This document shows positions 1 through 7,582 of a stretch of DNA of 64,000 nucleotides, one piece after another. The translations under genes and the position numbers were made by a program. The notes below the pieces were generated by a model. The model had not been told where the DNA came from. It saw only the letters and a program-made list of their open reading frames with translations, and made no database searches. Within the stretch, counting starts at the first letter, position 1, and every line of letters starts with the position of its first letter. Source of the stretch: Flavobacteriales bacterium UBA5040 (GTDB lineage: Bacteria; Bacteroidota; Bacteroidia; Flavobacteriales; Weeksellaceae); contig DIBY01000001.1 in assembly GCA_002415135.1 (NCBI GenBank), forward strand, positions 155,040-219,039, in the 5' to 3' direction.

Positions 1-163
1 ATTCTGCGTAAATCTGCGGTATTTCAATCTGCGAAGATCTGTTGGAAAACTCTAATATTTTCGCGCTGATTTCCGCTGATTCTTTCCACTGATTTCCACT
101 GATTCTTCCTTCTATAATTCTGCGTAAATCTGCGGTATTTCAATCCATGAAGATCTGCGGGAA
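1..163. repeat. Degenerate intergenic direct repeat
   Basis: A block starting ATTCTGCGTAAATCTGCGG at base 1 recurs at base 117, an offset of 116 bases, and stays recognisable for about 46 bases in each copy (to about 46 and 163). Between the copies, bases 65-105 hold short tandem units of the type GCTGATTTCC / CACTGATT. No coding potential is seen. Phrases of this kind are common in Bacteroidota intergenic DNA. The window edge cuts the region, so its full extent is unknown. Confidence 0.7.
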
Positions 164-192
164 AATCCAATATTTACTTAAGTTGTTTTTTT

Positions 193-200
193 TATATTTG
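193..200 (+). promoter_or_regulatory. Candidate -7 box for the exonuclease gene
   Basis: TATATTTG fits the Bacteroidota -7 consensus TAnnTTTG and lies 47 bases before the ATG at 248. No TTG stands at the usual -33 distance, so only half of the promoter is supported. Confidence 0.4.
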
Positions 201-247
201 AAAAACCTAAAGATCATTTCTTGAATTTAGGTGAAAAACTAAAATAA

Positions 248-1474
248 ATGTATTCAGTAATTGATATAGAAAGCAACGGTGCGCCTTTCCGTAAAGAAAG
301 CATCATCGAAATCGCCGTGTATAAATATGACGGCCATCGTATTATCGACCAGTTTATTTCTTTGGTCAATCCCGAAAGTGACATCACGCCATTTGTACAG
401 AAATTGACGAAAATATCGCCAAAAATGGTTAGAACTGCACCGAAATTCCATGAAATAGCAAAAAGAGTGGTCGAAATTACGGAGCATACGACTTTGGTTG
501 GACATAACATCGAATTTGATTATAGAATGTTGCGGCAGGAATTCAAACGGTTAGGCTATGAGTTCAAAACCAACACGATAGACACGATTCCGTTAGCCAA
601 GAAATTAATTCCCGCGGCAGAAAGTTACAACTTAGGAAAGCTGGTGAAATTCTTAGGAATTCCGTTGGTTGATCAACACCGCGCGTCGGGAGATGCGAAA
701 GCAACTTTAGAATTGTTCAAATTATTAATGATCAAAGACAAGGATTCGGAAATCATTCAACAACATCATGATGAGGTTAACGCCAAATCTTATCTGAATA
801 AAGTTCGCGATCTTACCCAGGATTTGCCTGCAGAAAAAGGGATTCTCTATTTTCAGGATCAAGACGGAAAAATTATTTTTTCTGATTTTGTAGATGATTT
901 AAATAAATTTTCAAAGGGAGTTTTTCATTCCAAATCCAAACGATGGATTACGATTCAGGAAGACGTGGAGCAAATTCAATACGAATTAACCGGCAATGAT
1001 ATACTGGCGAAACTAATGATGAGAACTAAAGGTTTGAAAAAGAGCGAGAAATTAGCCTTCGGTCTTTATCATAAAAGTGAGCAATATTTCGTCGATAAAA
1101 TCAGTAATCAGCAAGTTGACAAACCGTTATTAAAATTCAAATCTTTTACGCAAGGAATAAAAGCAGTGAGTTTTATTAAAAGCCGAGGCGATTTAAAAGA
1201 ATTAAAAAATCTACAACAATTGATCGCCATTAATAAGAAAGATGAGTTGTGGCTGTCAACCGGAAGAACACTAGGTGAAAAATCATTCTTCCTTTTCGAA
1301 AAAGGAAAATTAAGTTCTTATGGGTTTTACGACTTATATACCCAAATAGAATCCCTGCAAAAATTATCAAGTTTAAAGATTGAAATCGATTTCTTAACCG
1401 CAGATCTGCAAAATGATTTTAAAATGGGACTTTTGAGAGGAGATTTTGAAATTGCGCCAATTCCTTTAAAATAA
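248..1474 (+). CDS. DnaQ-family 3'-5' exonuclease with degenerate GIY-YIG-like C-terminal part
   Basis: The N-terminal 165 residues form a DEDDh exonuclease: DIE at residues 6-8, GHNIEFD at 85-91 and HRASGDA at 144-150 supply the expected acidic residues and the catalytic histidine. Such domains proofread DNA or trim nucleic acid ends. Residues 198-275 resemble the UvrC/Cho-type GIY-YIG domain often fused behind DnaQ (GILYFQDQDGK, then IQYELTGNDILAKLM), but the GIY and YIG catalytic motifs are not intact, so that half is probably not a nuclease. The rest of the C-terminus is unassigned. The gene stands alone behind a TAnnTTTG box. The exonuclease call is firm, the exact substrate unknown. Confidence 0.85.
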   Translation: MYSVIDIESNGAPFRKESIIEIAVYKYDGHRIIDQFISLVNPESDITPFVQKLTKISPKMVRTAPKFHEIAKRVVEITEHTTLVGHNIEFDYRMLRQEFKRLGYEFKTNTIDTIPLAKKLIPAAESYNLGKLVKFLGIPLVDQHRASGDAKATLELFKLLMIKDKDSEIIQQHHDEVNAKSYLNKVRDLTQDLPAEKGILYFQDQDGKIIFSDFVDDLNKFSKGVFHSKSKRWITIQEDVEQIQYELTGNDILAKLMMRTKGLKKSEKLAFGLYHKSEQYFVDKISNQQVDKPLLKFKSFTQGIKAVSFIKSRGDLKELKNLQQLIAINKKDELWLSTGRTLGEKSFFLFEKGKLSSYGFYDLYTQIESLQKLSSLKIEIDFLTADLQNDFKMGLLRGDFEIAPIPLK

Positions 1475-1500
1475 ATAGTACAGAATTAAATTAAAAATTT

Positions 1501-1508
1501 TATTTTTG
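1501..1508 (+). promoter_or_regulatory. Candidate -7 box for the lysA leader transcript
   Basis: TATTTTTG is an exact match to TAnnTTTG. It lies 25 bases before the ATG of the mini-ORF at 1533, so transcription would begin near 1514 and include that ORF and the terminator hairpin before lysA. No clear -33 TTG was found. Confidence 0.5.
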
Positions 1509-1532
1509 ACAAGAATTTAACGAAACAAAATA

Positions 1533-1610
1533 ATGAACGTTCTTAACTCTATAAAAAAGGTTGCTGCAAAAGGGAAAAAGTTTTTCTCTAAAGCGAACTA
1601 CGTGGGTTAA
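1533..1610 (+). CDS. 25-residue lysine-rich candidate leader peptide upstream of lysA
   Basis: ATG at 1533 opens a 25-codon frame ending TAA at 1608-1610. Six of 25 residues are lysine (positions 8, 9, 13, 15, 16, 20), in the stretch KKVAAKGKKFFSK. It follows a TAnnTTTG box and precedes an intrinsic terminator hairpin (1636-1664) that ends 21 bases before lysA, the lysine biosynthesis gene. This is the arrangement of an amino-acid leader peptide in transcription attenuation: plentiful charged tRNA-Lys lets the ribosome reach the stop codon and the terminator forms. The lysine regulatory role is inferred. Alternatively it is a small cationic amphipathic peptide with its own function. Confidence 0.6.
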   Translation: MNVLNSIKKVAAKGKKFFSKANYVG

Positions 1611-1635
1611 GGGCAGGTATTTTAATAATATTGTG

Positions 1636-1664
1636 AAGCAGGCCTTTTTGGGGTCTGCTTTTTT
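1636..1664 (+). terminator. Intrinsic terminator, candidate lysA attenuator
   Basis: AAGCAGGCC (1636-1644) pairs with GGTCTGCTT (1652-1660) around the loop TTTTTGG and is followed by TTTT. Only 21 bases separate it from the lysA ATG, too few for a separate promoter, so lysA expression should need read-through. An alternative 5' partner, AAGGGCAG at 1609-1616 over the leader stop codon, can pair with CTGCTTTT (1655-1662, two G-U pairs) and would disrupt the terminator. Confidence 0.7.
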
Positions 1665-1685
1665 AATTTAAAAAAACAAGATTTT

Positions 1686-2885
1686 ATGACCGATAAAAAT
1701 TTAATGAAAATCGCCGAGGAATTCGGAACACCAACTTACGTTTACGACGCAGAAAGCATCAAAAATCATTATGAAAAACTAACGTCTTCTTTTCATAAAA
1801 GTACCCGGTTTTTCTACGCCGCAAAAGCTTTGACGAACATTAATATTTTAAAATATATTAAAAATTTGGGTGCTGGTTTAGATTGCGTTTCCATTAATGA
1901 AGTAAAATTAGGTTTGAAAGCGGGATTCACTTTTGATAAAATTCTCTTCACGCCTAACTGCGTTGATCTTTTGGAGATTGAAGAAGCGATGACTTTAAAA
2001 GTTCATATCAACATTGATAATATTTCGATTTTAGAACAGTTCGGAAACAAATACGGAAACTCCTATCCGATTTTTGTGAGAATTAATCCACATATTTACG
2101 CGGGCGGAAATCATAAAATTTCTACAGGGCACATCGATTCAAAATTTGGAATTTCGATTCACCAACTTCGTCACATCACCAGAGTTATGAAATCAACCAA
2201 CCTTCGTATAGAAGGTCTCCACATGCATACTGGAAGTGAGATAAAAGATCCCGAAGTTTTTATTCAAGGTTTAGAAATCATGTTTGAAATGTCTGAACAT
2301 TTCCCGGATTTAAAATACATCGATATGGGAAGCGGTTTCAAAGTTCCTTATCAGGAAGGTGATTTGGAAACTGACGTAAAAACGTTGGGTAAAAAAGTAG
2401 AAAAAGTCCTGGCTGAATTCCAAAAAGAAACAGGCAAAAAATTCGAGTTATGGTTTGAACCTGGAAAATATTTGGTGAGCACCAGCGGACATTTTTTGGT
2501 CAAATCAAATGTTATTAAACAAACGACAGCAACTGTTTTTGTGGGAATCAATTCCGGATTTAATCATCTAATTCGTCCGATGTTTTACGATTCTTATCAC
2601 ATCATCGAAAATCTTTCTAATCCAAAAGGTGCCGAAAGAATTTATACCGTGGTAGGAAACATCTGTGAAACCGATACTTTCGCTTGGGACCGAAAATTAA
2701 ATGAAGTACGGGAAAGTGACATTTTAGTTTTCAGAAATGCCGGAGCGTATGGTTTTGAGATGAGCTCCAACTTTAATTCACGCTTAAAACCCGCTGAAGT
2801 TTTGTTCTTCGACGGAAAAGCACATTTGATCAGACGAAGAGAAGAATTTGAGGATTTGCTGAAAAATCAAATTGAAGTCCTATAA
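1686..2885 (+). CDS. lysA: Diaminopimelate decarboxylase
   Basis: PLP-dependent enzyme converting meso-diaminopimelate to L-lysine and CO2, the last step of lysine synthesis. The 399 residues match the usual length. YAAKA around residues 44-48 carries the PLP lysine (K47). HMHTGSEI, the glycine-rich DMGSGF loop, EPGKYLV and the CETDTFAWDR active-site motif follow in the expected order, with NAGAYGFEMSSNFNSR near the C-terminus. The ATG follows a lysine-rich mini-ORF and terminator, which suggests regulation by transcription attenuation. Confidence 0.95.
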   Translation: MTDKNLMKIAEEFGTPTYVYDAESIKNHYEKLTSSFHKSTRFFYAAKALTNINILKYIKNLGAGLDCVSINEVKLGLKAGFTFDKILFTPNCVDLLEIEEAMTLKVHINIDNISILEQFGNKYGNSYPIFVRINPHIYAGGNHKISTGHIDSKFGISIHQLRHITRVMKSTNLRIEGLHMHTGSEIKDPEVFIQGLEIMFEMSEHFPDLKYIDMGSGFKVPYQEGDLETDVKTLGKKVEKVLAEFQKETGKKFELWFEPGKYLVSTSGHFLVKSNVIKQTTATVFVGINSGFNHLIRPMFYDSYHIIENLSNPKGAERIYTVVGNICETDTFAWDRKLNEVRESDILVFRNAGAYGFEMSSNFNSRLKPAEVLFFDGKAHLIRRREEFEDLLKNQIEVL

Positions 2886-2950
2886 ATGTCATGTCCTGAA
2901 CCTTTTTTATCACAGGCTTTTTCGTAAATTTACTTATTAAATTAAATAGG

Positions 2951-3442
2951 ATGAAAAGGTTATTTTTTCTAATGATTTTCGCTACCGTATTTTTTCAAGC
3001 GCAAGAAATTGAAGATTTACAGGAAGGCTATTTCTTCTCGGAAAGCAGTAAAAACTTCTTTAGAGTTGACATTAAAAAACCATACGATTACTATAAAGTC
3101 AATTCCTGTGCAGATGATTCACAATTCGTACGAGCACAATTCGAAGGTGGTGATGCGGCTTTCAATAGAGAGTTGTTCAGATATATTTCGGCGTATGTGG
3201 ATCGGGAAATCTACGTGGTCAATGGAACATTCTTTCTTCAAATGGATATTGACAAACAAGGAAAAGTTACCGGTTTAAATGTCATTCCAAAAGTTGAAAA
3301 CAGCGAAGGATTTTTACGCGATTTAAAATTTGCAGTCCGAAAAATCAAAAAGAACTGGACGCCGTCAAAATGCAATGACGTACCCGTAGATTCTAAAATT
3401 AGAATTAAACTCAACTTTGTTACTGAAAGTATTGACGTTTAA
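2951..3442 (+). CDS. Exported TonB C-terminal-like protein (copy A1)
   Basis: A protein of 163 residues with a signal peptide (MKRLFFLMIFATVFFQAQ) and one domain resembling the TonB C-terminal fold: FEGGDAAFNREL, then GTFFLQMDIDKQGKV and KKNWTPSKCNDVPVDSK. No transmembrane anchor or proline-rich linker is present, so it is not a complete TonB. It is the first of four related genes and is paralogous to 4247-4651. Function is unknown; similar domains occur in many Bacteroidota periplasmic proteins. A terminator follows at 3465. Confidence 0.75.
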   Translation: MKRLFFLMIFATVFFQAQEIEDLQEGYFFSESSKNFFRVDIKKPYDYYKVNSCADDSQFVRAQFEGGDAAFNRELFRYISAYVDREIYVVNGTFFLQMDIDKQGKVTGLNVIPKVENSEGFLRDLKFAVRKIKKNWTPSKCNDVPVDSKIRIKLNFVTESIDV

Positions 3443-3464
3443 AAAGAACCAAAACTATATTTTT

Positions 3465-3496
3465 AAAACTTTGTGAGTAGTCACAAAGTTTTTTTT
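3465..3496 (+). terminator. Intrinsic terminator
   Basis: AAAACTTTGTGA, loop GTAG, then TCACAAAGTTTT running into further T residues. It ends the transcript of the 2951-3442 gene. Confidence 0.85.
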
Positions 3497-3516
3497 ATAT
3501 TTAATAAAAATATTTG

Positions 3517-4224
3517 ATGCTAAAACATTTACTCTTCTTATTCTGCAGTTCCTCACTATTTGCCCAAACGATTCACGAACAGTATCCCGATAATCAAACA
3601 GGTTACATTGGTGGAAACGTTCAATTCTACAAGGATTTTCAACAAGTTTTAAAAGACCAGAAACTTGAACCCTGTGCAGATAAAAATGAAAACTTACATT
3701 TTCGACTGGTTATTTATCCTGATAAAACCATCAAATATGTGAAATCAGAAGACCCGACTGTAGAGACCTACAAATGTACTTTTGAACTTTCAAAACAAGT
3801 GGTAAAACATTTAAAAGGTTGGAAACCCGCAGAAGTTAATGGCCAAAAAGTGGCTGCGGCTACTACCTTTTTGATCATTCCAAATGAACTTTTTAGTGAC
3901 CTGCCAGAAGGATACGATCCGGTTAACGATTTAGAAATGGCCATGTACGAAGGCGGAATACAAAAATTCAGAAAAAAAGTTTTTCAGGGCATTGATATTA
4001 GTGGTTATAATTTTACAGGAACTTTCCGGATGGAAGCCACGTTTTATATTGAAAGAGATGGAAGCATGAGCAACATCAAGCTGGCGCAATCTTCCGGCTT
4101 AAAAGTTTTCGACGACATGCTGATTACTTCGCTTTCGAAAATAAAAAACAAATGGAAACCGGGAACTATTCACGGAATCCCCGTACGCTACAAATTCAGA
4201 TTGCCGATCGCTTTCGCAAATTAA
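3517..4224 (+). CDS. Exported protein with TonB C-terminal-like domains (copy B1)
   Basis: Start chosen at the ATG (3517), one codon inside an upstream TTG. The protein of about 235 residues has a signal peptide ending FAQT. It seems to hold two related halves, each with a glycine motif (YIGGNVQFYKDF; MYEGGIQKFRKKV) followed by a tryptophan-proline motif (GWKPAEVNGQKV; KWKPGTIHGIPV), as in TonB C-terminal-like domains. It is paralogous over its length to 4671-5387. It probably acts in the periplasm or at the outer membrane; function is not known. Confidence 0.75.
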   Translation: MLKHLLFLFCSSSLFAQTIHEQYPDNQTGYIGGNVQFYKDFQQVLKDQKLEPCADKNENLHFRLVIYPDKTIKYVKSEDPTVETYKCTFELSKQVVKHLKGWKPAEVNGQKVAAATTFLIIPNELFSDLPEGYDPVNDLEMAMYEGGIQKFRKKVFQGIDISGYNFTGTFRMEATFYIERDGSMSNIKLAQSSGLKVFDDMLITSLSKIKNKWKPGTIHGIPVRYKFRLPIAFAN

Positions 4225-4246
4225 AAAAGCGCCAATTTAAAGAATT

Positions 4247-4651
4247 ATGAAAAACACCTTTTTGTTTCTTTTACTGTTTGCCGCTTCATTATTTGGCGCC
4301 CAACAAAAAACAGATACAATTCCTAAAGATTGGGAGAAAGATGCTTTTTACAAATTAGGAAAAGAAAAGTTGGATAAAGATTTCAAGCGTGCAATCACTT
4401 ATACGGTAGCTGAAAACTATGTCATTAATGGAGTCGTTACTTTTGCTCTTTATATTAATGAGAATGGCTTGGCTAAAATCATAGATATTAAACCGAAATT
4501 CAAAAATGATCAACTACTATTGGATGATTTGAATTATGTACTGCGCAAAACACATAAAAACTGGCAGCCAGCCCAAAAAGAAAACAAAGCTGTAAACTCT
4601 ATTTATTACTATAAAATTAATTTCACGACCGAAGTATACGATCACGATTAA
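4247..4651 (+). CDS. Exported TonB C-terminal-like protein (copy A2)
   Basis: A protein of 134 residues with a signal peptide (LLFAASLFGAQ) and a single TonB-C-like domain: GVVTFALYINENGLAKIIDI and HKNWQPAQKENKAVNS. It is the shorter paralogue of 2951-3442; the glycine pair seen there is not kept here. It lies 22 bases after copy B1 and 19 bases before copy B2, so A2 is likely co-transcribed with them. Confidence 0.7.
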   Translation: MKNTFLFLLLFAASLFGAQQKTDTIPKDWEKDAFYKLGKEKLDKDFKRAITYTVAENYVINGVVTFALYINENGLAKIIDIKPKFKNDQLLLDDLNYVLRKTHKNWQPAQKENKAVNSIYYYKINFTTEVYDHD

Positions 4652-4670
4652 TTACTAAAATATCGACCGC

Positions 4671-5387
4671 ATGAAAATATTTTATTTGCTTTCAATACTA
4701 GTTTCCACCTTAGTCTGTGCTCAGTTTTTAGAGCGTTATCCTGAAAATCAGGTTTCATACATTGGCGGTGATGTGGCTTTCTATAAAGATTTCCATCAAA
4801 TATTAAAAGATAAGAATATTACTCCGTGTGAAAACAGACAGGAAATGTATGTATTGAAAGTAGTTGTTTACGAAGATGCTTCCATAAAAATGGCGAAGGA
4901 ACAGAATGCAGAAAAATTAGAGAAGAACAAATGCACTTACGAAACCATTAAAAAAGTATTGCCCGAAATGACTGGCTGGAATCCCGCGATTTACCAAGAT
5001 AAAAAAATGCCTGCTGTGGCTGAGTTCCCCATTTATTTGGATGATTTATTTGAAAATTTCACTGATGGTTATGCAGCTTCAAAACACATTACCCGACCCG
5101 AATTCCCTGGAGGCTTACAGAAATTCAGAAACAAATTTACCGGTGCGATCAGAATCCCAAATTTAGATAACACGAACGGAGAATTCACCCTCAGAATCGC
5201 GTTCGAAGTCAATGAGAACGGTCAAATGGAAAACGTACGACTCTTAGATAAAACCGGTTACGAAAGATTTGACGCCAGCATTATTAAAGGAATCCAGTAT
5301 CTAAAATACAAGTGGAAACCGGGAAGTTTTCATGGCGTTCCAATTAAGACTAACCTTAGAATTCCGATTCATTTTACTTTTCACTAA
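4671..5387 (+). CDS. Exported protein with TonB C-terminal-like domains (copy B2)
   Basis: A protein of 238 residues with a signal peptide (LSILVSTLVCAQ). It aligns with copy B1 throughout: ERYPENQVSYIGGDVAFYKD against EQYPDNQTGYIGGNVQFYKD, PEFPGGLQKFRNKF against AMYEGGIQKFRKKV, and KWKPGSFHGVPIK against KWKPGTIHGIPVR. The A-B-A-B order with both pairs paralogous indicates duplication of a two-gene unit. Function unknown. Confidence 0.75.
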   Translation: MKIFYLLSILVSTLVCAQFLERYPENQVSYIGGDVAFYKDFHQILKDKNITPCENRQEMYVLKVVVYEDASIKMAKEQNAEKLEKNKCTYETIKKVLPEMTGWNPAIYQDKKMPAVAEFPIYLDDLFENFTDGYAASKHITRPEFPGGLQKFRNKFTGAIRIPNLDNTNGEFTLRIAFEVNENGQMENVRLLDKTGYERFDASIIKGIQYLKYKWKPGSFHGVPIKTNLRIPIHFTFH

Positions 5388-5412
5388 TCTGCCATTCTGT
5401 CATAGAAATTTG

Positions 5413-5420
5413 TATATTTG
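5413..5420 (+). promoter_or_regulatory. Candidate -7 box for miaB
   Basis: TATATTTG matches TAnnTTTG, 53 bases before the GTG start of miaB. No clear -33 element was seen. Confidence 0.4.
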
Positions 5421-5473
5421 CACTCGTGTTTTGAATTTAAAATCTAAAATTCAAAATCTAAAAATTTATTACG

Positions 5474-6907
5474 GTGCAAGAAAAATATATAGACGAAACT
5501 AAACAGGGCGAAGCTTTCGCTATCGCAGAAAAACCAGAAAACGGAAAGAAACTTTTCCTGGAAAGCTACGGTTGTCAGATGAATTTCTCTGATTCTGAGA
5601 TTGTTGCTTCCATCCTAAACGACCAAGGTTACAATACGACTTTAGTTCCCGAAGAAGCAGATTTAATTTTATTAAACACGTGTTCTATTCGTGACAAAGC
5701 AGAACAAACGGTTCGGATGCGACTTTCTCAATTCAAAAATTTGAAAAAAGAAAAACCAAGCTTAACCGTGGGCGTTTTGGGTTGCATGGCTGAACGTTTG
5801 AAAACTAAGTTTTTAGAAGAAGAGCAGTTAGTTGATCTGGTTGTTGGACCTGACGCTTACAGAGATCTACCCAATTTATTGAAGGAAACTGAAGGCGGCC
5901 GAGATGCGATCAATGTTATACTATCCAAAGAAGAAACCTATGCTGATATCAGTCCGGTTCGTTTAGGCGGAAACGGCGTTACAGCTTTCGTGACGATCAC
6001 GCGTGGCTGCGATAATATGTGTACGTTCTGCGTTGTTCCATTTACACGTGGACGTGAGCGTAGCCGCGATCCTCATTCGATTATTGAAGAATGTAAAGAA
6101 CTGTGGAACAACGGTTACAAAGAAATTACGCTACTCGGCCAAAACGTAGATTCATATTTATGGTTCGGAGGTGGCGCCAAAAAGGACTTTAAAAAAGCCA
6201 GTGAAATTCAGCAATTAACCGCAATTAATTTTGCGCAATTGATGGAAATGGTGGCGCTCGCAGTTCCGAAAATGAGATTGAGATTCTCTACATCCAATCC
6301 GCACGACATGAGCACAGAAGTTTTCAAAGTCATGGCGAAATACGACAATATCTGCAAATATGTTCACCTTCCGGTTCAAAGTGGAAGCGACAGAATGTTG
6401 GAGAAAATGAACCGTCAACATACGCGAGCAGAATATTTAGCACTCATCAATAAAGCAAAAGAATTGCTTCCTGGAGTTTCATTTTCCCAGGATATGATCA
6501 TCGGATTCTGTGGTGAAACCGAAGAAGATCATCAGTTAACTTTAAGCTTAATGCGTGAAGTAGAATACGATTACGGCTATATGTTCTCTTATTCCGAGCG
6601 TCCGGGAACTCCGGCAGAAAAGAAGATGGTCGATGATATTCCGGCCGACGTTAAACAAAGAAGATTAGCAGAAGTTATCGCTTTACAAGGTGAACTTTCC
6701 CGTAAAAGAATGCAGGGTTACGTTGGTAGAAACCATGAAGTTTTAATCGAAGGAACTTCCAGAAAGAATGAAAACCAATGGAAAGGCCGTAATTCTCAAA
6801 ATGCAGTTTGCGTTTTCGATAAACTCGAAGGTCAGAATTTAGGTGACCTTGTGACCGTTTTCGTGCACGGAAATACACAGGGAACACTTTTAGGGAAAAC
6901 AGTTTAG
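5474..6907 (+). CDS. miaB: tRNA-2-methylthio-N6-dimethylallyladenosine synthase
   Basis: Radical-SAM methylthiotransferase that converts i6A37 to ms2i6A37 in tRNAs reading UNN codons. The N-terminal UPF0004 domain supplies the second 4Fe-4S cluster (YGCQMN near residue 34, NTCSIRD near 67, GCMAER). The radical-SAM triad is C179, C183 and C186 in RGCDNMCTFCVVPFTRGRER. A C-terminal TRAM domain (VLIEGTSRKNENQWKGRN) completes the usual architecture. The start is GTG at 5474; the next ATG would cut off the first cluster cysteine. A TAnnTTTG box precedes it. Confidence 0.96.
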   Translation: MQEKYIDETKQGEAFAIAEKPENGKKLFLESYGCQMNFSDSEIVASILNDQGYNTTLVPEEADLILLNTCSIRDKAEQTVRMRLSQFKNLKKEKPSLTVGVLGCMAERLKTKFLEEEQLVDLVVGPDAYRDLPNLLKETEGGRDAINVILSKEETYADISPVRLGGNGVTAFVTITRGCDNMCTFCVVPFTRGRERSRDPHSIIEECKELWNNGYKEITLLGQNVDSYLWFGGGAKKDFKKASEIQQLTAINFAQLMEMVALAVPKMRLRFSTSNPHDMSTEVFKVMAKYDNICKYVHLPVQSGSDRMLEKMNRQHTRAEYLALINKAKELLPGVSFSQDMIIGFCGETEEDHQLTLSLMREVEYDYGYMFSYSERPGTPAEKKMVDDIPADVKQRRLAEVIALQGELSRKRMQGYVGRNHEVLIEGTSRKNENQWKGRNSQNAVCVFDKLEGQNLGDLVTVFVHGNTQGTLLGKTV

Positions 6908-6972
6908 CTCTTTGAAGCAGACATTTGGCAAAATCAAATTTTTGTTTTGAATTTTTTTTATGGCAGACATTT

Positions 6973-7044
6973 CCGCCTTCCACTCCCTCTTTTTTGCACT
7001 CCGCTTTGCTCCGTGCAAAAAGAGCTCCTTTCAACTCGGGCTGC
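6973..7044. repeat. Dispersed intergenic stem-loop element, copy 1
   Basis: CTCTTTTTTGCAC (6987-6999) pairs with GTGCAAAAAGAG (7013-7024) around the loop TCCGCTTTGCTCC. The flanks CCGCCTTCC and CTCGGGCTG match positions in a second copy at 29860-29924. Loop and flanks are conserved between copies while the stem bases differ but remain complementary. The short ORFs that can be drawn through it are composition artefacts. Confidence 0.6.
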
Positions 7045-7102
7045 AAGCAAAGCGAGAAAAAAGAGAATAGTAAAAAGACAAAGGATAATTCTTTAAAATC
7101 GA

Positions 7103-7543
7103 ATGAAAGATTTACAAAAAATCCAGCTTTTAAAAAACATTTCGGCATTGTTAGAAAATGCACGGAAGAAAGTTGTTGTGGCAGTAAATCAAACCATCGT
7201 TCTTACTTATTTTGAAATCGGTAGAATGATTGTAGAAGATGAGCAAGGTGGAGAAAACCGCGCAGAATATGGAAAGAATTTGTTGAAAGATTTATCAGTT
7301 CATTTAACTGAAAAATTTGGGAAAGGTTTTTCCGAAACTAATTTGCGACAAATGAGAAATTTTCACATTTTCTATTCCGAACAAATTCAGCAGACACCTT
7401 CTGCTGTTTTACAAAATAAAATTCCGCAGACAGTGTCTGTGAAATCTGAAATTGGTCAGACGAAAACAAAACCGTAGGAATTAACTTTTGTCAAGATAAA
7501 AGCGAATCGTTTGAAAAAGCTCTTAGAAGAGAATACTTAAAAA
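7103..7543 (+). pseudogene. Truncated PDDEXK nuclease (DUF1016/YhcG family)
   Basis: The open frame 7103-7477 (124 residues) matches the N-terminal DUF1016 domain: TYFEIGRMIVEDEQGGENRA, EYGKNLLKDLSVHLTEKFGKGFSETNLRQMRNF. Family members are about 330-360 residues with a C-terminal PDDEXK nuclease domain, absent here. A different frame beginning near 7459 reads DENKTVGINFCQDKSESFEK, which resembles the tail of that nuclease domain, so an internal deletion with loss of frame is likely. The first frame ends TAG at 7475-7477. The call as a remnant is fairly safe; the C-terminal match is tentative. Confidence 0.65.
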
Positions 7544-7582
7544 AACACTGTAATTTTTACATTGTAAATTATATAAAGAAAA

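Noticed and set aside
6925..7215. 96-residue plus-strand ORF across the stem-loop repeat
   Set aside because: It runs through the palindromic repeat and into the DUF1016 fragment in another frame; no family or start context supports it.
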